This document shows positions 41,091 to 49,901 of a DNA stretch of 60,643 nucleotides, one piece after another. Position numbers and translations under genes: made by a program. Positions within the stretch are counted from its first letter, which is position 1. Every line of letters starts with the position of its first letter. Source of the DNA: an uncultured Sphingomonadales bacterium (GTDB lineage: Bacteria > Pseudomonadota > Alphaproteobacteria > Sphingomonadales > Sphingomonadaceae); contig CALCBC010000019.1 in the NCBI GenBank assembly GCA_937898525.1, positions 1 through 60,643 of the forward strand, read 5' to 3'. The notes under the pieces were generated by a model. That model made no database searches. It was not told where the DNA came from and saw nothing but the letters and a program-made list of their open reading frames with translations.

Positions 41091-42314
41091 ATGATCCGCC
41101 GAGCTCTCACGAACACCGGCTGGCTGATGGGCGCACGCGGGGTCAACGCGGTTCTCAGCCTTGGCTATCTCGCGCTCGCGACCCGCGCGCTCGGCCTCGA
41201 GGGATTCGGCAAGTTCATCCTGGCGGTAAGCTTCGCCCAGGCGCTCTCCGGCCTGGCCTCGTTTCAGACCTGGCAGGCTGTCGTGCGTTGGGGCCACGGC
41301 CGCGAGTCGGCAGGCGAGGCGGTCGGATTCGCGCTCGCGCTCGATCTGCTGACCGTCGTCGCCGGGAGCGCGGCGGCGGCGCTGCTGCTCGGCCTCGCGG
41401 GCGCCTGGCTGCCGGTGCCGCCGGCGCTGCGGATGGAAGCGTTCTGGCTGACCGTGGTCATGCTGCTTGCCGTCCGCTCGACGCCCACCGGGATCTTGCG
41501 CCTGCACGACAAGTATGCCTGGGCGGCAACGGCCGATGCGGTCACGCCGGTCGTGCGCCTGCTCGGAGCGGCGGCGGCGGTGGCCTTTGCCCCGACCAGC
41601 GCCGCGTTCGTGATCGTCTGGGCCGTCGCCGAGGTCGCCACTGCCTTTGCCTATTGGCGCTTTGCGTTGCGCCTCGAGCCGCTTCCCTGGCGTAAGATCA
41701 GCCTGCGGAATCTCCCCCGAGGTGAGCCTGACGCGTGGCGCTTCGTCTGGGGAACCGGGCTTTCGGGAGCCCTGCTGATCGCCTCGCGACAGGTCGTCGT
41801 GCTGCTCGTTGGCGCGCTCGGCGGCGCGGCCCTCGCGGGCATTTACCGCGTGGCAGCGCAGCTCGGCGAGGGCCTGCTCAAGCTCGCCCAGGCGCTGCTG
41901 CGCGCGACTTACCCCGAGCTGGTGCGCGATCCCGCGGCGGCGCGGCGCATTGCGGCCAAGATCGTTCGCATCGCGGCGATCACCGGCGCGGTCACGCTCG
42001 CCTTCGGGGCGCTCGCCGGACACTGGGTCATCCTGGCCATTGCCGGCCGCGAATACCTGGCGGCCTACGTGCCGATGCTGATCCTCGCCGGCGCGGCCGC
42101 GATCGAGCTCGCCGGTGCTCCGCTCGAGGCGCTGCTCGTCGCCCGAGGCCGTGCCCTGACCAACTTCCTGCTGCGCGCGCTGCCGACCGCACTGGCGCTC
42201 GCGGCCTTGCCTCTGGCGGTCTCCCGCGCCGGGGCGGGCGGTGCCGCGGCGGCGGTGCTCATCGCCAGCACGTTATCGGTTTGCGGGTTGATGATCGCCA
42301 ATCGCGAGAGATAG
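41091..42314 (+). CDS. Polysaccharide flippase-like membrane protein (Wzx/MOP superfamily)
   Basis: 407 residues with roughly 12 hydrophobic segments. The N-terminus TNTGWLMGARGVNAVLSLGYLALATRALGLEGFGKFILAVSFAQALSGLASFQTWQAVVRWG is typical of the Polysacc_synt family that moves lipid-linked sugar units across the inner membrane. A central Arg/Lys-rich loop (LRLEPLPWRKISLRNLPRG) divides two six-helix halves. No glycosyltransferases surround it, so its substrate pathway must be encoded elsewhere. Confidence 0.9.
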   Translation: MIRRALTNTGWLMGARGVNAVLSLGYLALATRALGLEGFGKFILAVSFAQALSGLASFQTWQAVVRWGHGRESAGEAVGFALALDLLTVVAGSAAAALLLGLAGAWLPVPPALRMEAFWLTVVMLLAVRSTPTGILRLHDKYAWAATADAVTPVVRLLGAAAAVAFAPTSAAFVIVWAVAEVATAFAYWRFALRLEPLPWRKISLRNLPRGEPDAWRFVWGTGLSGALLIASRQVVVLLVGALGGAALAGIYRVAAQLGEGLLKLAQALLRATYPELVRDPAAARRIAAKIVRIAAITGAVTLAFGALAGHWVILAIAGREYLAAYVPMLILAGAAAIELAGAPLEALLVARGRALTNFLLRALPTALALAALPLAVSRAGAGGAAAAVLIASTLSVCGLMIANRER

Positions 42315-42672
42315 CTGACCGCAACTCCCTTGTCGGCCGTTTCAGGGTATCTTCCGCTCCAGAACGAGCGGCGAGGAGTTTCCCGATCCGGTGGCCATCG
42401 GAACGAAGTCCCGCAGGTCTCACGCTCGATCTTCAATGTCGGATTCCAGTGGGCGCCGCCGATCACCGACCGATCGAGGCGCTGTTCCGCTTCGAGTTCT
42501 CACCTGGCGGCTTCGTGTTCAAGGCGAGGCCCCGGGTATTCGGGCCCGAGGCCACCCTTGAATTCTGACTTCGACCTGGGCCGCCGACATTCGAACGTCG
42601 CGGTCGGCGGCAGCGGCATGCGATCGCCTGCGGCCCATCGATCCGCGGCCGATGGCGACCTCCGAAAGCGGC
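42315..42672. other. Gene-poor stretch after the flippase, possible coding remnant
   Basis: 358 bases without a convincing gene. On the plus strand 42440-42568 reads ADHRPIEALFRFEFSPGGF and continues through KARPRVFGPEATLEF to a stop, which looks protein-like; just upstream another frame reads RSIFNVGFQWAPPITDRS. This could be a decayed, frameshifted C-terminus. The stretch separates ordinary genes from the lectin, so it may mark an insertion or deletion scar. No hairpin or repeat was identified. Confidence 0.35.
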
Positions 42673-42969
42673 TCAGACCGTATAGCTGCCTTTGCTCCAG
42701 CCGGAGCCCGCGTCGAAACACCATTCGGTCGTCGCGTCCTCGGCCGTGCAATAGACGCGAATGTGCACGCCCCCGTCGTCCTGCCAGCACGTTGCGGAGA
42801 CGTCCGATCCAGGAGCGGTGAACGAGCCGGCCGTCCAGTCCGTTCCGGCATCGGCGCAGCGCTCGATTACGTTGTAGCCGTCGGACGAGTAGACGCGAAG
42901 ATGAAGGCCACCGCTGTCCTGCCAACTCACGGCCGCAGTCCTGATCGGCATCGTGGGAATGTCTGCCAT
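42673..42969 (-). CDS. Two-repeat fucose-lectin-like protein (RSL/BambL type)
   Basis: 98 residues from the ATG at 42969, which has AGGGG seven bases upstream (an ATG at 42975 is too close; the frame is open to 43032). Two tandem repeats, residues 11-50 and 57-96, share SWQDsGGlHlRVY ... tEWC/iERC ... W ... GSf/y. This matches, over its whole length, Ralstonia RSL and Burkholderia BambL as I remember them, proteins of about 90 residues that trimerise into six-bladed propellers. Sugar-binding Arg25/Arg71, Glu37/Glu82 and Trp45/Trp91 are kept. The stacking Trp of RSL is Ala39 and Phe85 here, and the small Ala is Ser49/Ser95. No signal peptide, as in RSL. Confidence 0.85.
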   Translation of the reverse strand: MADIPTMPIRTAAVSWQDSGGLHLRVYSSDGYNVIERCADAGTDWTAGSFTAPGSDVSATCWQDDGGVHIRVYCTAEDATTEWCFDAGSGWSKGSYTV

Positions 42970-43136
42970 CGTCATACCCCTGTAATCGGCGATCAATCTG
43001 TTCGAATCGCCGCGACTACTAAAGGTCTTCAAGATGCAAGAGGCAATGCCTTATTGAATTCGTCTTTTGGGAAGGACAGGAACGCTGTCAAATCTCGGGC
43101 TGGATTACTGGAGTTTCCTCATTGAGGATCGGGGGT
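42970..43136. promoter_or_regulatory. AT-richer gap upstream of the lectin gene
   Basis: The stretch 43000-43136 (CGCGACTACTAAAGGTCTTC..., TGCCTTATTGAATTCGTCTTTTGG) is visibly richer in A and T than the surrounding genes. It holds the lectin promoter and the 3' end of the FKBP gene, both on the minus strand. No clear terminator or operator could be assigned. Confidence 0.35.
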
Positions 43137-43619
43137 CTATTCGCCGACGATCTCCAGCAGCTCGATCCGAAACAGCAGGGTAGCGTTGCCCGGGATCGGC
43201 CCGCGCCCGATCGGGCCGTAGGCCATGTCGGCGGGAACGGCGATCTCGATCGTATCGCCGACCGCCATCATCGGCACGGCGAGCTGCCACGCGCGGATCA
43301 GGCCGCGCAACGGGAACGTGGCCGGCTGGCCGCGGCGGACCGAGCTGTCGAACTCGGTCCCGTCCACCAGCGTGCCCACGTAGTGCAACGTCACCGTGTC
43401 GTCGACCGTAGGACGTGGACCGATGCCGTCGCCTTCGACGCGCCGCCACAGCACGCCGCCTTCGAGATAGCCCCAGCCGTCGCTCGCCTGCCGCTCGGCC
43501 AGCGCGAGCGACTGCCGGTTGTGCCAGGCCGCATCCTGCGACGGACCGGAATCCTGCGCGTGCACGGTGGCGGCAAGCAAGGCGGAGAGCGTGGCACCGA
43601 CACTGAAGATGAGGCGCAT
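43137..43619 (-). CDS. Exported FKBP-type peptidyl-prolyl isomerase
   Basis: 160 residues from the ATG at 43619, which yields the signal peptide IFSVGATLSALLAATVHAQ. The FKBP domain covers about residues 65-160: VDDTVTLHYVGTLVDGTEFDSSVRRGQPATFPL, then GLIRAWQLAVPMMAVGDTIEIAVPADMAYGP and ATLLFRIELLEI. It is a compact FkpA/Mip-like protein with a short N-terminal arm rather than a full dimerisation domain. Periplasmic folding helper. Placed 133 bases after the Mrp operon on the same strand, with its own probable promoter. Confidence 0.92.
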   Translation of the reverse strand: MRLIFSVGATLSALLAATVHAQDSGPSQDAAWHNRQSLALAERQASDGWGYLEGGVLWRRVEGDGIGPRPTVDDTVTLHYVGTLVDGTEFDSSVRRGQPATFPLRGLIRAWQLAVPMMAVGDTIEIAVPADMAYGPIGRGPIPGNATLLFRIELLEIVGE

Positions 43620-43752
43620 AAGGGTGAAACCTTCGAGAAATGATCTCTGGGGTGGGGCACCCCAGCGGCATGGTGATTGTCGAGGTCGGCGGACATGCCC
43701 TCCGGGCCGATATACGACGTCGTGGGCCAGCACCAGGGGGCCTGCCAGGAAC

Positions 43753-44124
43753 TTAAGCCGAAGGGTCCGCCGGCCCCTGAAGGGGATCAGAGGGAACATC
43801 GGAATTTCCCTCGGTCCGGTCACGATACAGAGCCGCGCGGGCGAGCAGAATGAACGTTACGGGCGTGGTCAGGGTCATGAAGATCAGGATCAGGATTTCA
43901 TGGATGGACGGGCGAGAACGCACAACCGAGAAGTAGAGTATCGAGGCAAGGACGACGAGCATCGTGCCCGAACTCGAGCCGAGCGTGGGAGGATGAAGTC
44001 GCTCGTAGAAAGTCCGGAAGCGCAGCAGGCCTATCGAGCCGAGCAAAGTCATCGTCGTGCCGGCCACCACCAGGATCGCAACCCCGAGGGCCGCCCACGA
44101 CGGGAGTTCGGAAGCTGCCGTCAT
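43753..44124 (-). CDS. mrpG: Mrp Na+/H+ antiporter subunit G
   Basis: 123 residues with three hydrophobic segments. LVVAGTTMTLLGSIGLLRFRTFYERLHPPTLGSSSGTMLVVLASILYFS followed by EILILIFMTLTTPVTFILLARAAL is the MnhG/PhaG signature (R-F-P/R-T-x-Y-x-R-x-H). Last gene of the Mrp operon; its ATG overlaps the mrpF stop by four bases (44121-44124). Acidic and proline-rich tail. Confidence 0.94.
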   Translation of the reverse strand: MTAASELPSWAALGVAILVVAGTTMTLLGSIGLLRFRTFYERLHPPTLGSSSGTMLVVLASILYFSVVRSRPSIHEILILIFMTLTTPVTFILLARAALYRDRTEGNSDVPSDPLQGPADPSA

Positions 44125-44402
44125 TCGATGACCTCCCCGCGCATCAGGAACTTGGCGAGCGCGAGCGTGCTGGTGAATCCCAGCAGCGCAATGACCAGCG
44201 CGGATTCGAAGTACAGGGTCCTGCCGGTCTGGATTCCGAACACGAGAAGCATCAGCATCGCGCTGACGTACAGGCTGTCCAGGCTGAGAACGCGGTCCTG
44301 CGCGCGCGGCCCGATGATCATGCGGACCGCGGCGCAAATCATGCCCAGGCCGAGCATCAGTTGCGCCACGAGAAGCGCCCATGACAGCACCTGCGCACTC
44401 AT
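44121..44402 (-). CDS. mrpF: Mrp Na+/H+ antiporter subunit F
   Basis: 93 residues from the ATG at 44402. Three hydrophobic segments with IIGPRAQDRVLSLDSLYVSAMLMLLVFG, the MrpF/PhaF signature (R-x-x-D-R-x-x-A/S-x-D). Overlaps mrpE upstream (44399-44402) and mrpG downstream by four bases each, so the three are translationally coupled. Confidence 0.94.
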   Translation of the reverse strand: MSAQVLSWALLVAQLMLGLGMICAAVRMIIGPRAQDRVLSLDSLYVSAMLMLLVFGIQTGRTLYFESALVIALLGFTSTLALAKFLMRGEVIE

Positions 44403-44890
44403 GGTTCGAAGATCTCGATCAACAGGGCTTCGTATCGGGTTCGGACCAAGTCGATCCATTCGTCTTCATCGACCAGATCGAAAACGTGGATGACCAGGGA
44501 ACCACTGGCGCGATCGAATTGCACCCATGCCGTCCCGGGCGTGGCGGTGATGATCAACGCCAGGATGGTCAGCCCCGCCTCGCTTCGCAGCGCGAGATCG
44601 AACTGGATAAACGAAGATATGCGCGTCTTGGGGTTGGAGGCGATGATCCACGCGACGGTCAGGTTGGAGCGCAGGATGTCGACGAGCACGATCCACCCGA
44701 GCACCAGTGCCTTCGACCAGCTGGCGACTTTGGTCCGCTTCGGCCGCAAGGAGACCATCAGTCCGGAGGCAGCCACCGCCACCGCTGTACCGAGCAGGAT
44801 CTGACCCGGAGAGACGGACTGCGCGAGAAACATCCAGACGACGAACAGCACAGCCGCGAGCGCCGGGTAGGGGAGCAGGCGCGCGATCAC
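44399..44890 (-). CDS. mrpE: Mrp Na+/H+ antiporter subunit E
   Basis: 163 residues. Two N-terminal membrane helices (YPALAAVLFVVWMFL; ILLGTAVAVAASGLMV) and the conserved LVLGWIVLVDILRSNLTVAWIIASNPKTRISSFIQFDL, then ATPGTAWVQFDRASGSLVIHVFDL, typical of MrpE. Its start overlaps the mrpD stop by four bases. Confidence 0.94.
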   Translation of the reverse strand: MIARLLPYPALAAVLFVVWMFLAQSVSPGQILLGTAVAVAASGLMVSLRPKRTKVASWSKALVLGWIVLVDILRSNLTVAWIIASNPKTRISSFIQFDLALRSEAGLTILALIITATPGTAWVQFDRASGSLVIHVFDLVDEDEWIDLVRTRYEALLIEIFEP

Positions 44891-46515
44891 GGTGTGGGCT
44901 CCCCGGAGTCACCTTGCGCGCCCAGGACCGCATTGATGTAACCTTGGCGGTCCTGCAGCGACAGGCTGGTCCGTTCCATGTAGCGCATCACCGGGCTGGC
45001 AAAGATCATCAGGCCGAGACAGACGGCCAGAAGCACTCCTACAGGCACGGCCTCTGCGAGACGAAGCGGAGGTTGGGGTTTGTCTGACGGCTCCCAGAGC
45101 AGATCTATCCCGGCGCGCGTGGTCGCGATCAGGATCGCGAGGCCCGAGCCGATCAGCAGGAAGACGAACACCCAGACCTCCGTGAGGACCTCGTCCCCGA
45201 GGTTGATCAGGTTATGGATGATCGCGAACTTGGCTATGAATCCGGAGAGGGGCGGCAATCCGGCGAGCAGGAGCGCGCAGAAAGCGAACCCGCCGCCGAG
45301 GATCGCTATCGTGGCGGGTATGACGATGCCGACCTCGTCACCTTCGGGCTCGGCCAGCCTGCCGGTGTATTCGTCGTCGAACACCGGCTCCACGATCGCC
45401 TGTATGCTCGCTTCGGTCTCGCGTCGTTCGACCAGTTCGAGCAGCAGATAGAACGCGCTGAGACCGAGCGTGGAGCTGACCATGTAGAACAGGATGGGAC
45501 TGAGCGACGTCCCTTCCCCGGCGCCGATGGACGCGAGCAGGGTGCCCGAGGAAATGATCACGCAAAAGCCGGCCACGCGCGACAGAGTGCGCGCTGCCAG
45601 CACCCCGATCGTGCCGTAGGCGACAGTCGCGATACCCCCGAACAGCAGCCACTCTTCGCCGAAATTGCCGGCCCAGCCCATGTCGGTGCCGAACAGCAGC
45701 AGATAAACGCGAAGCAGCGCATATATTCCGACCTTGCTGAGCAGGGCGAATACGGCCGCGGCAGGCGGCACGGCGGCGGCATAGGTCCGAGGCAGCCAGA
45801 ACCCCAGCGGCCACATGCCCGCCTTCAGCAGGAAAGCGATGCCGAGCACGGCAAACCCGCTCTGCAGCAGTGCCAGGTCCCCTCCTGCTACTCCGGGAAT
45901 GATCGTCGCGAGATCGGCCATATTGAGCGTCCCCGAGACGCCGTAGATGAGCGCGACGCCGATCAGGAAGAGCAGCGATGCCCCCACGTTGATCGCGACA
46001 TAGTGAAGTCCTGCCTTGACGCGCTCGGGGCCGAATCCATGCAGCAGCATCCCGTAGGAAGCGGCCAGCAGAATCTCGAAGCAGACGAAAAGATTGAAGA
46101 GATCGCCCGTGAGGAACGCGCCGTTCAGGCCCATGACCTGCAGGAGGAACAGGGCCTGGAAGCGTGGGCCGGCCCGGTCCCAGCGCGCGAGTGCATAGAC
46201 GAAGGCGGCCAAGGCGATCATCGAGGTCAGCACGATCATGAGATCGGAAAGCCAATCCGCGACCAGGACGATGCCGAAAGGAGCGGCCCAGTCCCCAACC
46301 AGGTAAACGCGTGTGGCCGATTGCCCTCCGGCTCCGACGCGAACGGTCTGCGCCATCAGCATTACCGAAATGACCAGGTTCGCGATCAGAGTCGCGAGCG
46401 CGATGGTGTTTTTCGCGATCCGTCGCCGCTCGTCGAGCAGCAACAGCAGGCCGCTGGCCACCAGGGGCAGCAGTATGGGAGCGATGATCAGATGGTTCAG
46501 CCAGCCGCTCGTCAT
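44887..46515 (-). CDS. mrpD: Mrp Na+/H+ antiporter subunit D
   Basis: 542 residues, about 14 hydrophobic segments, related to NuoM/NuoN. GDLFNLFVCFEILLAASYGMLLHG contains the essential Glu of the proton channel; LLKAGMWPLGFWLPRTYAAAVPPAAAVFALLSKVGIYALLRVYLLLF contains the Lys of the broken-helix region. Part of the large Mrp membrane complex expelling Na+ for H+. Overlaps mrpC by four bases at 46512-46515. Confidence 0.96.
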   Translation of the reverse strand: MTSGWLNHLIIAPILLPLVASGLLLLLDERRRIAKNTIALATLIANLVISVMLMAQTVRVGAGGQSATRVYLVGDWAAPFGIVLVADWLSDLMIVLTSMIALAAFVYALARWDRAGPRFQALFLLQVMGLNGAFLTGDLFNLFVCFEILLAASYGMLLHGFGPERVKAGLHYVAINVGASLLFLIGVALIYGVSGTLNMADLATIIPGVAGGDLALLQSGFAVLGIAFLLKAGMWPLGFWLPRTYAAAVPPAAAVFALLSKVGIYALLRVYLLLFGTDMGWAGNFGEEWLLFGGIATVAYGTIGVLAARTLSRVAGFCVIISSGTLLASIGAGEGTSLSPILFYMVSSTLGLSAFYLLLELVERRETEASIQAIVEPVFDDEYTGRLAEPEGDEVGIVIPATIAILGGGFAFCALLLAGLPPLSGFIAKFAIIHNLINLGDEVLTEVWVFVFLLIGSGLAILIATTRAGIDLLWEPSDKPQPPLRLAEAVPVGVLLAVCLGLMIFASPVMRYMERTSLSLQDRQGYINAVLGAQGDSGEPTP

Positions 46516-46853
46516 GGGCTATCGTCACCGTCGACCTTGTCGGTGCCCGTCAAGCCGTGCGCGGCAATAAGCACGACCAGCAAGAGCGCAGTCATGGCAA
46601 AGGAAATCACGATGGCAGTGAGCACGAGGGCCTGGGGCAGGGGATCGGAGTAGCGCGCGAAGTCCGTGACGGGTTCCGAGCCGACTACCGGCGGCGCGTC
46701 CACACGAAGGCGGCCCATCGCGTAGATGAACAGGTTCACGGCGTAGGAAAGGAGCGACAATCCGAGGATCACCTGGAAGGTCCGCGGGCGCAGGATCAGC
46801 CATGTGCCAGCCGAAGTGAACACGCCAATTCCGAGAGCGAGGACAAGTTCCAT
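46512..46853 (-). CDS. mrpC: Mrp Na+/H+ antiporter subunit C
   Basis: 113 residues with three helices, NuoK-like. ILGLSLLSYAVNLFIYAMG and SDPLPQALVLTAIVISFAMTALLLVVLI are the diagnostic segments (D-P-L-P-Q-A-L-V-L-T-A-I-V-I). It starts one base before the stop region of the mrpAB gene and overlaps mrpD. Confidence 0.96.
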   Translation of the reverse strand: MELVLALGIGVFTSAGTWLILRPRTFQVILGLSLLSYAVNLFIYAMGRLRVDAPPVVGSEPVTDFARYSDPLPQALVLTAIVISFAMTALLLVVLIAAHGLTGTDKVDGDDSP

Positions 46854-49772
46854 CTAGGCGCGCTCCGCTTCAAGTTCGGCGGCGGTCGACTCCTTCGAGC
46901 GGATCGTCGTGCGGATGGATTGGTGCGCAATCGCGATCAGGATCAGCGCCGTCGTTCCGACGACCAGCACGAATATGCCTGCATCGAAGACGAGCGCGCT
47001 GGCCAAGGGCACTTCTCCGACGATGGGCAGCGAGGCATACCGGAACCAGGTCGTAAGGAAGGGGTGGCCGAATACGATCGCGCCGACACCGGTCGCTGCC
47101 GCAAGCAGCAGTCCCGCGCCCACCAGGATCAGCGGGCGGATTCTTAGCCTCGCTTCGAATTCGCGCGTGCCGAGCGCCATGTACTGCAGCACCAGGGCGC
47201 AGGACATCGCGATACCTGCCGCAAAGCCGCCGCCGGGCAGATCGTGCCCCCGGATCAGAAGGTAGAACGCGATGACCACGATCACCGGAAATAGCCATTG
47301 CATGACGACCCGCGGCACCAGGAGGTAATCCGAAAGAGTGTCTCCCGCCTGGCGGCCCTGCGCCTGCTCGTCGAAATCGCGCTGCACGCGTTGCTGGATC
47401 GGCGTGCGTATACTCTCGCGCGCCGGCCTGAAGCGGCGCAGCACCGAAAAGATCGTCAACCCCACGATAGCCAGGACCGAGATTTCGCCGAGGGTATCGA
47501 AGGCACGGAAATCCACGAGGATCACGTTCACGACGTTTCTTCCGCCGCCCTCGGGGTAGGAATTCTCGAGGAAGAACCTTGAGATCGTGTACCCGACCTC
47601 CCGGGTCATCACGGCGTAAGACAGCAGGGCCATGCCGCCTCCGACCAACAGGGCCAGGACGAGATCGGTGCCGCGCCTCAGTAGCACCGATGCGGGAGGT
47701 CGCTTGCCGGGCCACACTTCGGGGGAACGTTGCGGCAGCCATCTCAGGCACAGGAGAAGGAGAACGGTCGTTACGATCTCCACCAGCAACTGCGTCAGCG
47801 CCAGATCGGGCGCGGACAGCCAGACGAAGGTGATGCAACTGACCAGCCCGGCGCCGGAAATCAGGATCAGGGCTGCCAGCCGATGGTATTTCCCCAACCA
47901 GGCGGCAGCCACCGCACATGCGGCACCGACGATCCACAAGGCGGCGAAGCCGAGATTGAGCGGCGTTCGCTGCAAGGCTCCCGGCTCGAAACCGTAACGG
48001 AGAAACGGCAGGAGCGCAGCGAGTGCGGCGAGCGCGACCAGAAGACGGAATTGCGTCTGCAGTCTCCGGGTTCCGACCAGCCGTTCCAGCCACCTCGCCG
48101 CAAGGATGATCCCGGCCAGCGAGAGCTCGAAGCCGCGGCGCCCCTTGAGATATCGAATGACCGGCGGACCGGGTGCGGCGTTGAGACGGTCCTTGAACAG
48201 GCGGTAACCCAACCCGCCCAGCAACAGCGCGAGAAGGCTCAGCACCAGCGGGGTGGTGAAGCCGTGCCAGATCGAAAGACTGTACGACGGCGTCAATTCG
48301 CCGAGTACCGAGCGGGCCGCCAGGTCGAGAAACGGACCAATCGTGGACGCCGGGAAGATTCCGATCACGAGGCAGCCGAGTACCAGCACGCCGGCCGGCA
48401 CCCTCATCCAGAAGGGTGCTTCCTTGGGCCGCCGGGGCAGCGCCTGCGCTTCCGGACCGAAGAACGTCTGATGAATGAATCGGACCGAATACAGAACGCT
48501 CAGTGCCAGCGCGGCCGTCGCCAGGACCGGCAAGAAGGTATCCAGCACGGAGCCGCCTCGGCCCTCGAGCGCTTCGGCGAGGAACATTTCCTTGGACAGG
48601 AACCCGTTCAGCAGGGGCACCCCGGCCATGGCTGCCGCTGCCACCAGCGCGAGCGTCGCGGTATGCGGCATCGACCGATACAACCCGCTGAGCTTCCTGA
48701 GGTCTCGTGTGCCGGTCTCGTGGTCGATGATGCCTGCCGCCATGAACAGCGAGGCTTTGAAGGTCGCATGGTTGATGGTGTGAAAGATCGCCGCGACGGC
48801 CGCCAGCGGAGTGCCGATGCCGAGCAGCAGCGTGATCAGACCCAGGTGACTGATCGTGGAGTAGGCCAGCAGCCCTTTCAGGTCCTGCTGGAATACGGCC
48901 GCCCATGCTCCCAGCACAAAGGTCACCAACCCGGCGGTGCCCACTACCAGGTACCATTGTTCGGTCCCAGCCAGCACAGGAAAGAGGCGAATGAGCACGA
49001 AGATGCCCGCTTTGACCATCGTCGCCGAGTGCAGGTACGCCGAGACCGGCGTCGGCGCGGCCATCGCGTGCGGCAGCCAGAAGTGAAACGGAAACTGGGC
49101 GCTCTTGGTGAACGCGCCGACCAGCACGAAGAGCAGCGCCGGCAGGTAATAGCTGCTGGCCCGAATCTCGTCGGCGGCGGCGATCACCGCTCCTATTTCG
49201 TAGCTTCCGGCGACCTTGCCGATCAGGAGGATGCCGACCAGCAGCGACACGCCGCCCGCAGCGGTGACGATCAGCGACATCCGCGCAGCGCTGCGAGCCG
49301 CTTCGCGATGGTGCCAGTACCCGATCAGGAGAAAGGAAAAGAGGCTCGTCAGCTCCCAGAAGAACGCGAGCTGAATGAGGTTGCCCGAGACCACCAGTCC
49401 CAGCATCGAACCCATAAAGGCGAGCAGGAACGAGAAGAACCGCGGAACCGGGTCTCGGTCCGACATGTAATAGCGGGCGTAGATGACGACCAGCAGGCCG
49501 ATCAGGAGCACGAGAAAGGCAAACACCCAGGACAGCCCGTCAAGGCGAATCTGCAGGTTGAGACCGAGCGCTGGCAACCAGCCGAGCTCCGTCACCAGCA
49601 TCGAACCGTCGGAGATGACGGGCAAGATCCCGACAGTCAGCGCGACCCCTGCCAAGGCAACGAAGCCGGCAAGAAGGCCGGCTGCTTGTCGCGCGTAGGT
49701 CGGAAGAGCCGCTGCGACGATGCTCCCGGCGAAGGGCAGAGAGACAAGCAACCAAAGCAGGGCCGGCGTCAT
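46854..49772 (-). CDS. mrpA: Mrp Na+/H+ antiporter fused subunits A and B
   Basis: 972 residues from the ATG at 49772. The first 500 residues are NuoL-like (RFFSFLLAFMGSMLGLVVSGNLIQLAFFWELTSLFSFLLIGYWHHREAA; FPFHFWLPHAMAAPTPVSAYLHSATMVKAGIFVLIRLFPVL). Residues about 600-780 are the MrpA C-terminal, NuoJ-like part. The end (VMQWLFPVIVVIAFYLLIRGHDLPGGGFAAGIAMSCALVLQYMALG) is a complete MrpB domain, so A and B form one chain, as in the group 2 systems of many proteobacteria. Head of the operon mrpAB-C-D-E-F-G. Confidence 0.95.
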   Translation of the reverse strand: MTPALLWLLVSLPFAGSIVAAALPTYARQAAGLLAGFVALAGVALTVGILPVISDGSMLVTELGWLPALGLNLQIRLDGLSWVFAFLVLLIGLLVVIYARYYMSDRDPVPRFFSFLLAFMGSMLGLVVSGNLIQLAFFWELTSLFSFLLIGYWHHREAARSAARMSLIVTAAGGVSLLVGILLIGKVAGSYEIGAVIAAADEIRASSYYLPALLFVLVGAFTKSAQFPFHFWLPHAMAAPTPVSAYLHSATMVKAGIFVLIRLFPVLAGTEQWYLVVGTAGLVTFVLGAWAAVFQQDLKGLLAYSTISHLGLITLLLGIGTPLAAVAAIFHTINHATFKASLFMAAGIIDHETGTRDLRKLSGLYRSMPHTATLALVAAAAMAGVPLLNGFLSKEMFLAEALEGRGGSVLDTFLPVLATAALALSVLYSVRFIHQTFFGPEAQALPRRPKEAPFWMRVPAGVLVLGCLVIGIFPASTIGPFLDLAARSVLGELTPSYSLSIWHGFTTPLVLSLLALLLGGLGYRLFKDRLNAAPGPPVIRYLKGRRGFELSLAGIILAARWLERLVGTRRLQTQFRLLVALAALAALLPFLRYGFEPGALQRTPLNLGFAALWIVGAACAVAAAWLGKYHRLAALILISGAGLVSCITFVWLSAPDLALTQLLVEIVTTVLLLLCLRWLPQRSPEVWPGKRPPASVLLRRGTDLVLALLVGGGMALLSYAVMTREVGYTISRFFLENSYPEGGGRNVVNVILVDFRAFDTLGEISVLAIVGLTIFSVLRRFRPARESIRTPIQQRVQRDFDEQAQGRQAGDTLSDYLLVPRVVMQWLFPVIVVIAFYLLIRGHDLPGGGFAAGIAMSCALVLQYMALGTREFEARLRIRPLILVGAGLLLAAATGVGAIVFGHPFLTTWFRYASLPIVGEVPLASALVFDAGIFVLVVGTTALILIAIAHQSIRTTIRSKESTAAELEAERA

Positions 49773-49901
49773 GCCCCGTCGCTTGGCCCGAGCGTCGCTG
49801 CGGGGCAACCCCACTGTGCAACAATAAGGGGGATCGGCCAGGCCGGCGCGTCGATCACCGCCGGAGATCCGGCCTGCGAGGTCAACCTCGAATTGTGGAA
49901 T

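Noticed and set aside
42970..43032. N-terminal extension of the lectin (start at 43032)
   Set aside because: The extra residues do not match the repeat family, and AGGGG is correctly spaced only for the ATG at 42969.
45214..46653. Plus-strand frame of 479 codons opposite mrpD and mrpC
   Set aside because: Gln/Arg/Asp-rich antisense product without hydrophobic or domain structure; the overlapping Mrp genes are unambiguous.
43753..49772. Respiratory complex I (nuo) fragment
   Set aside because: NuoL/M/K-like proteins occur here with MrpE, F, G and B domains, and no Fe-S or NADH-binding subunits; it is the Mrp antiporter.
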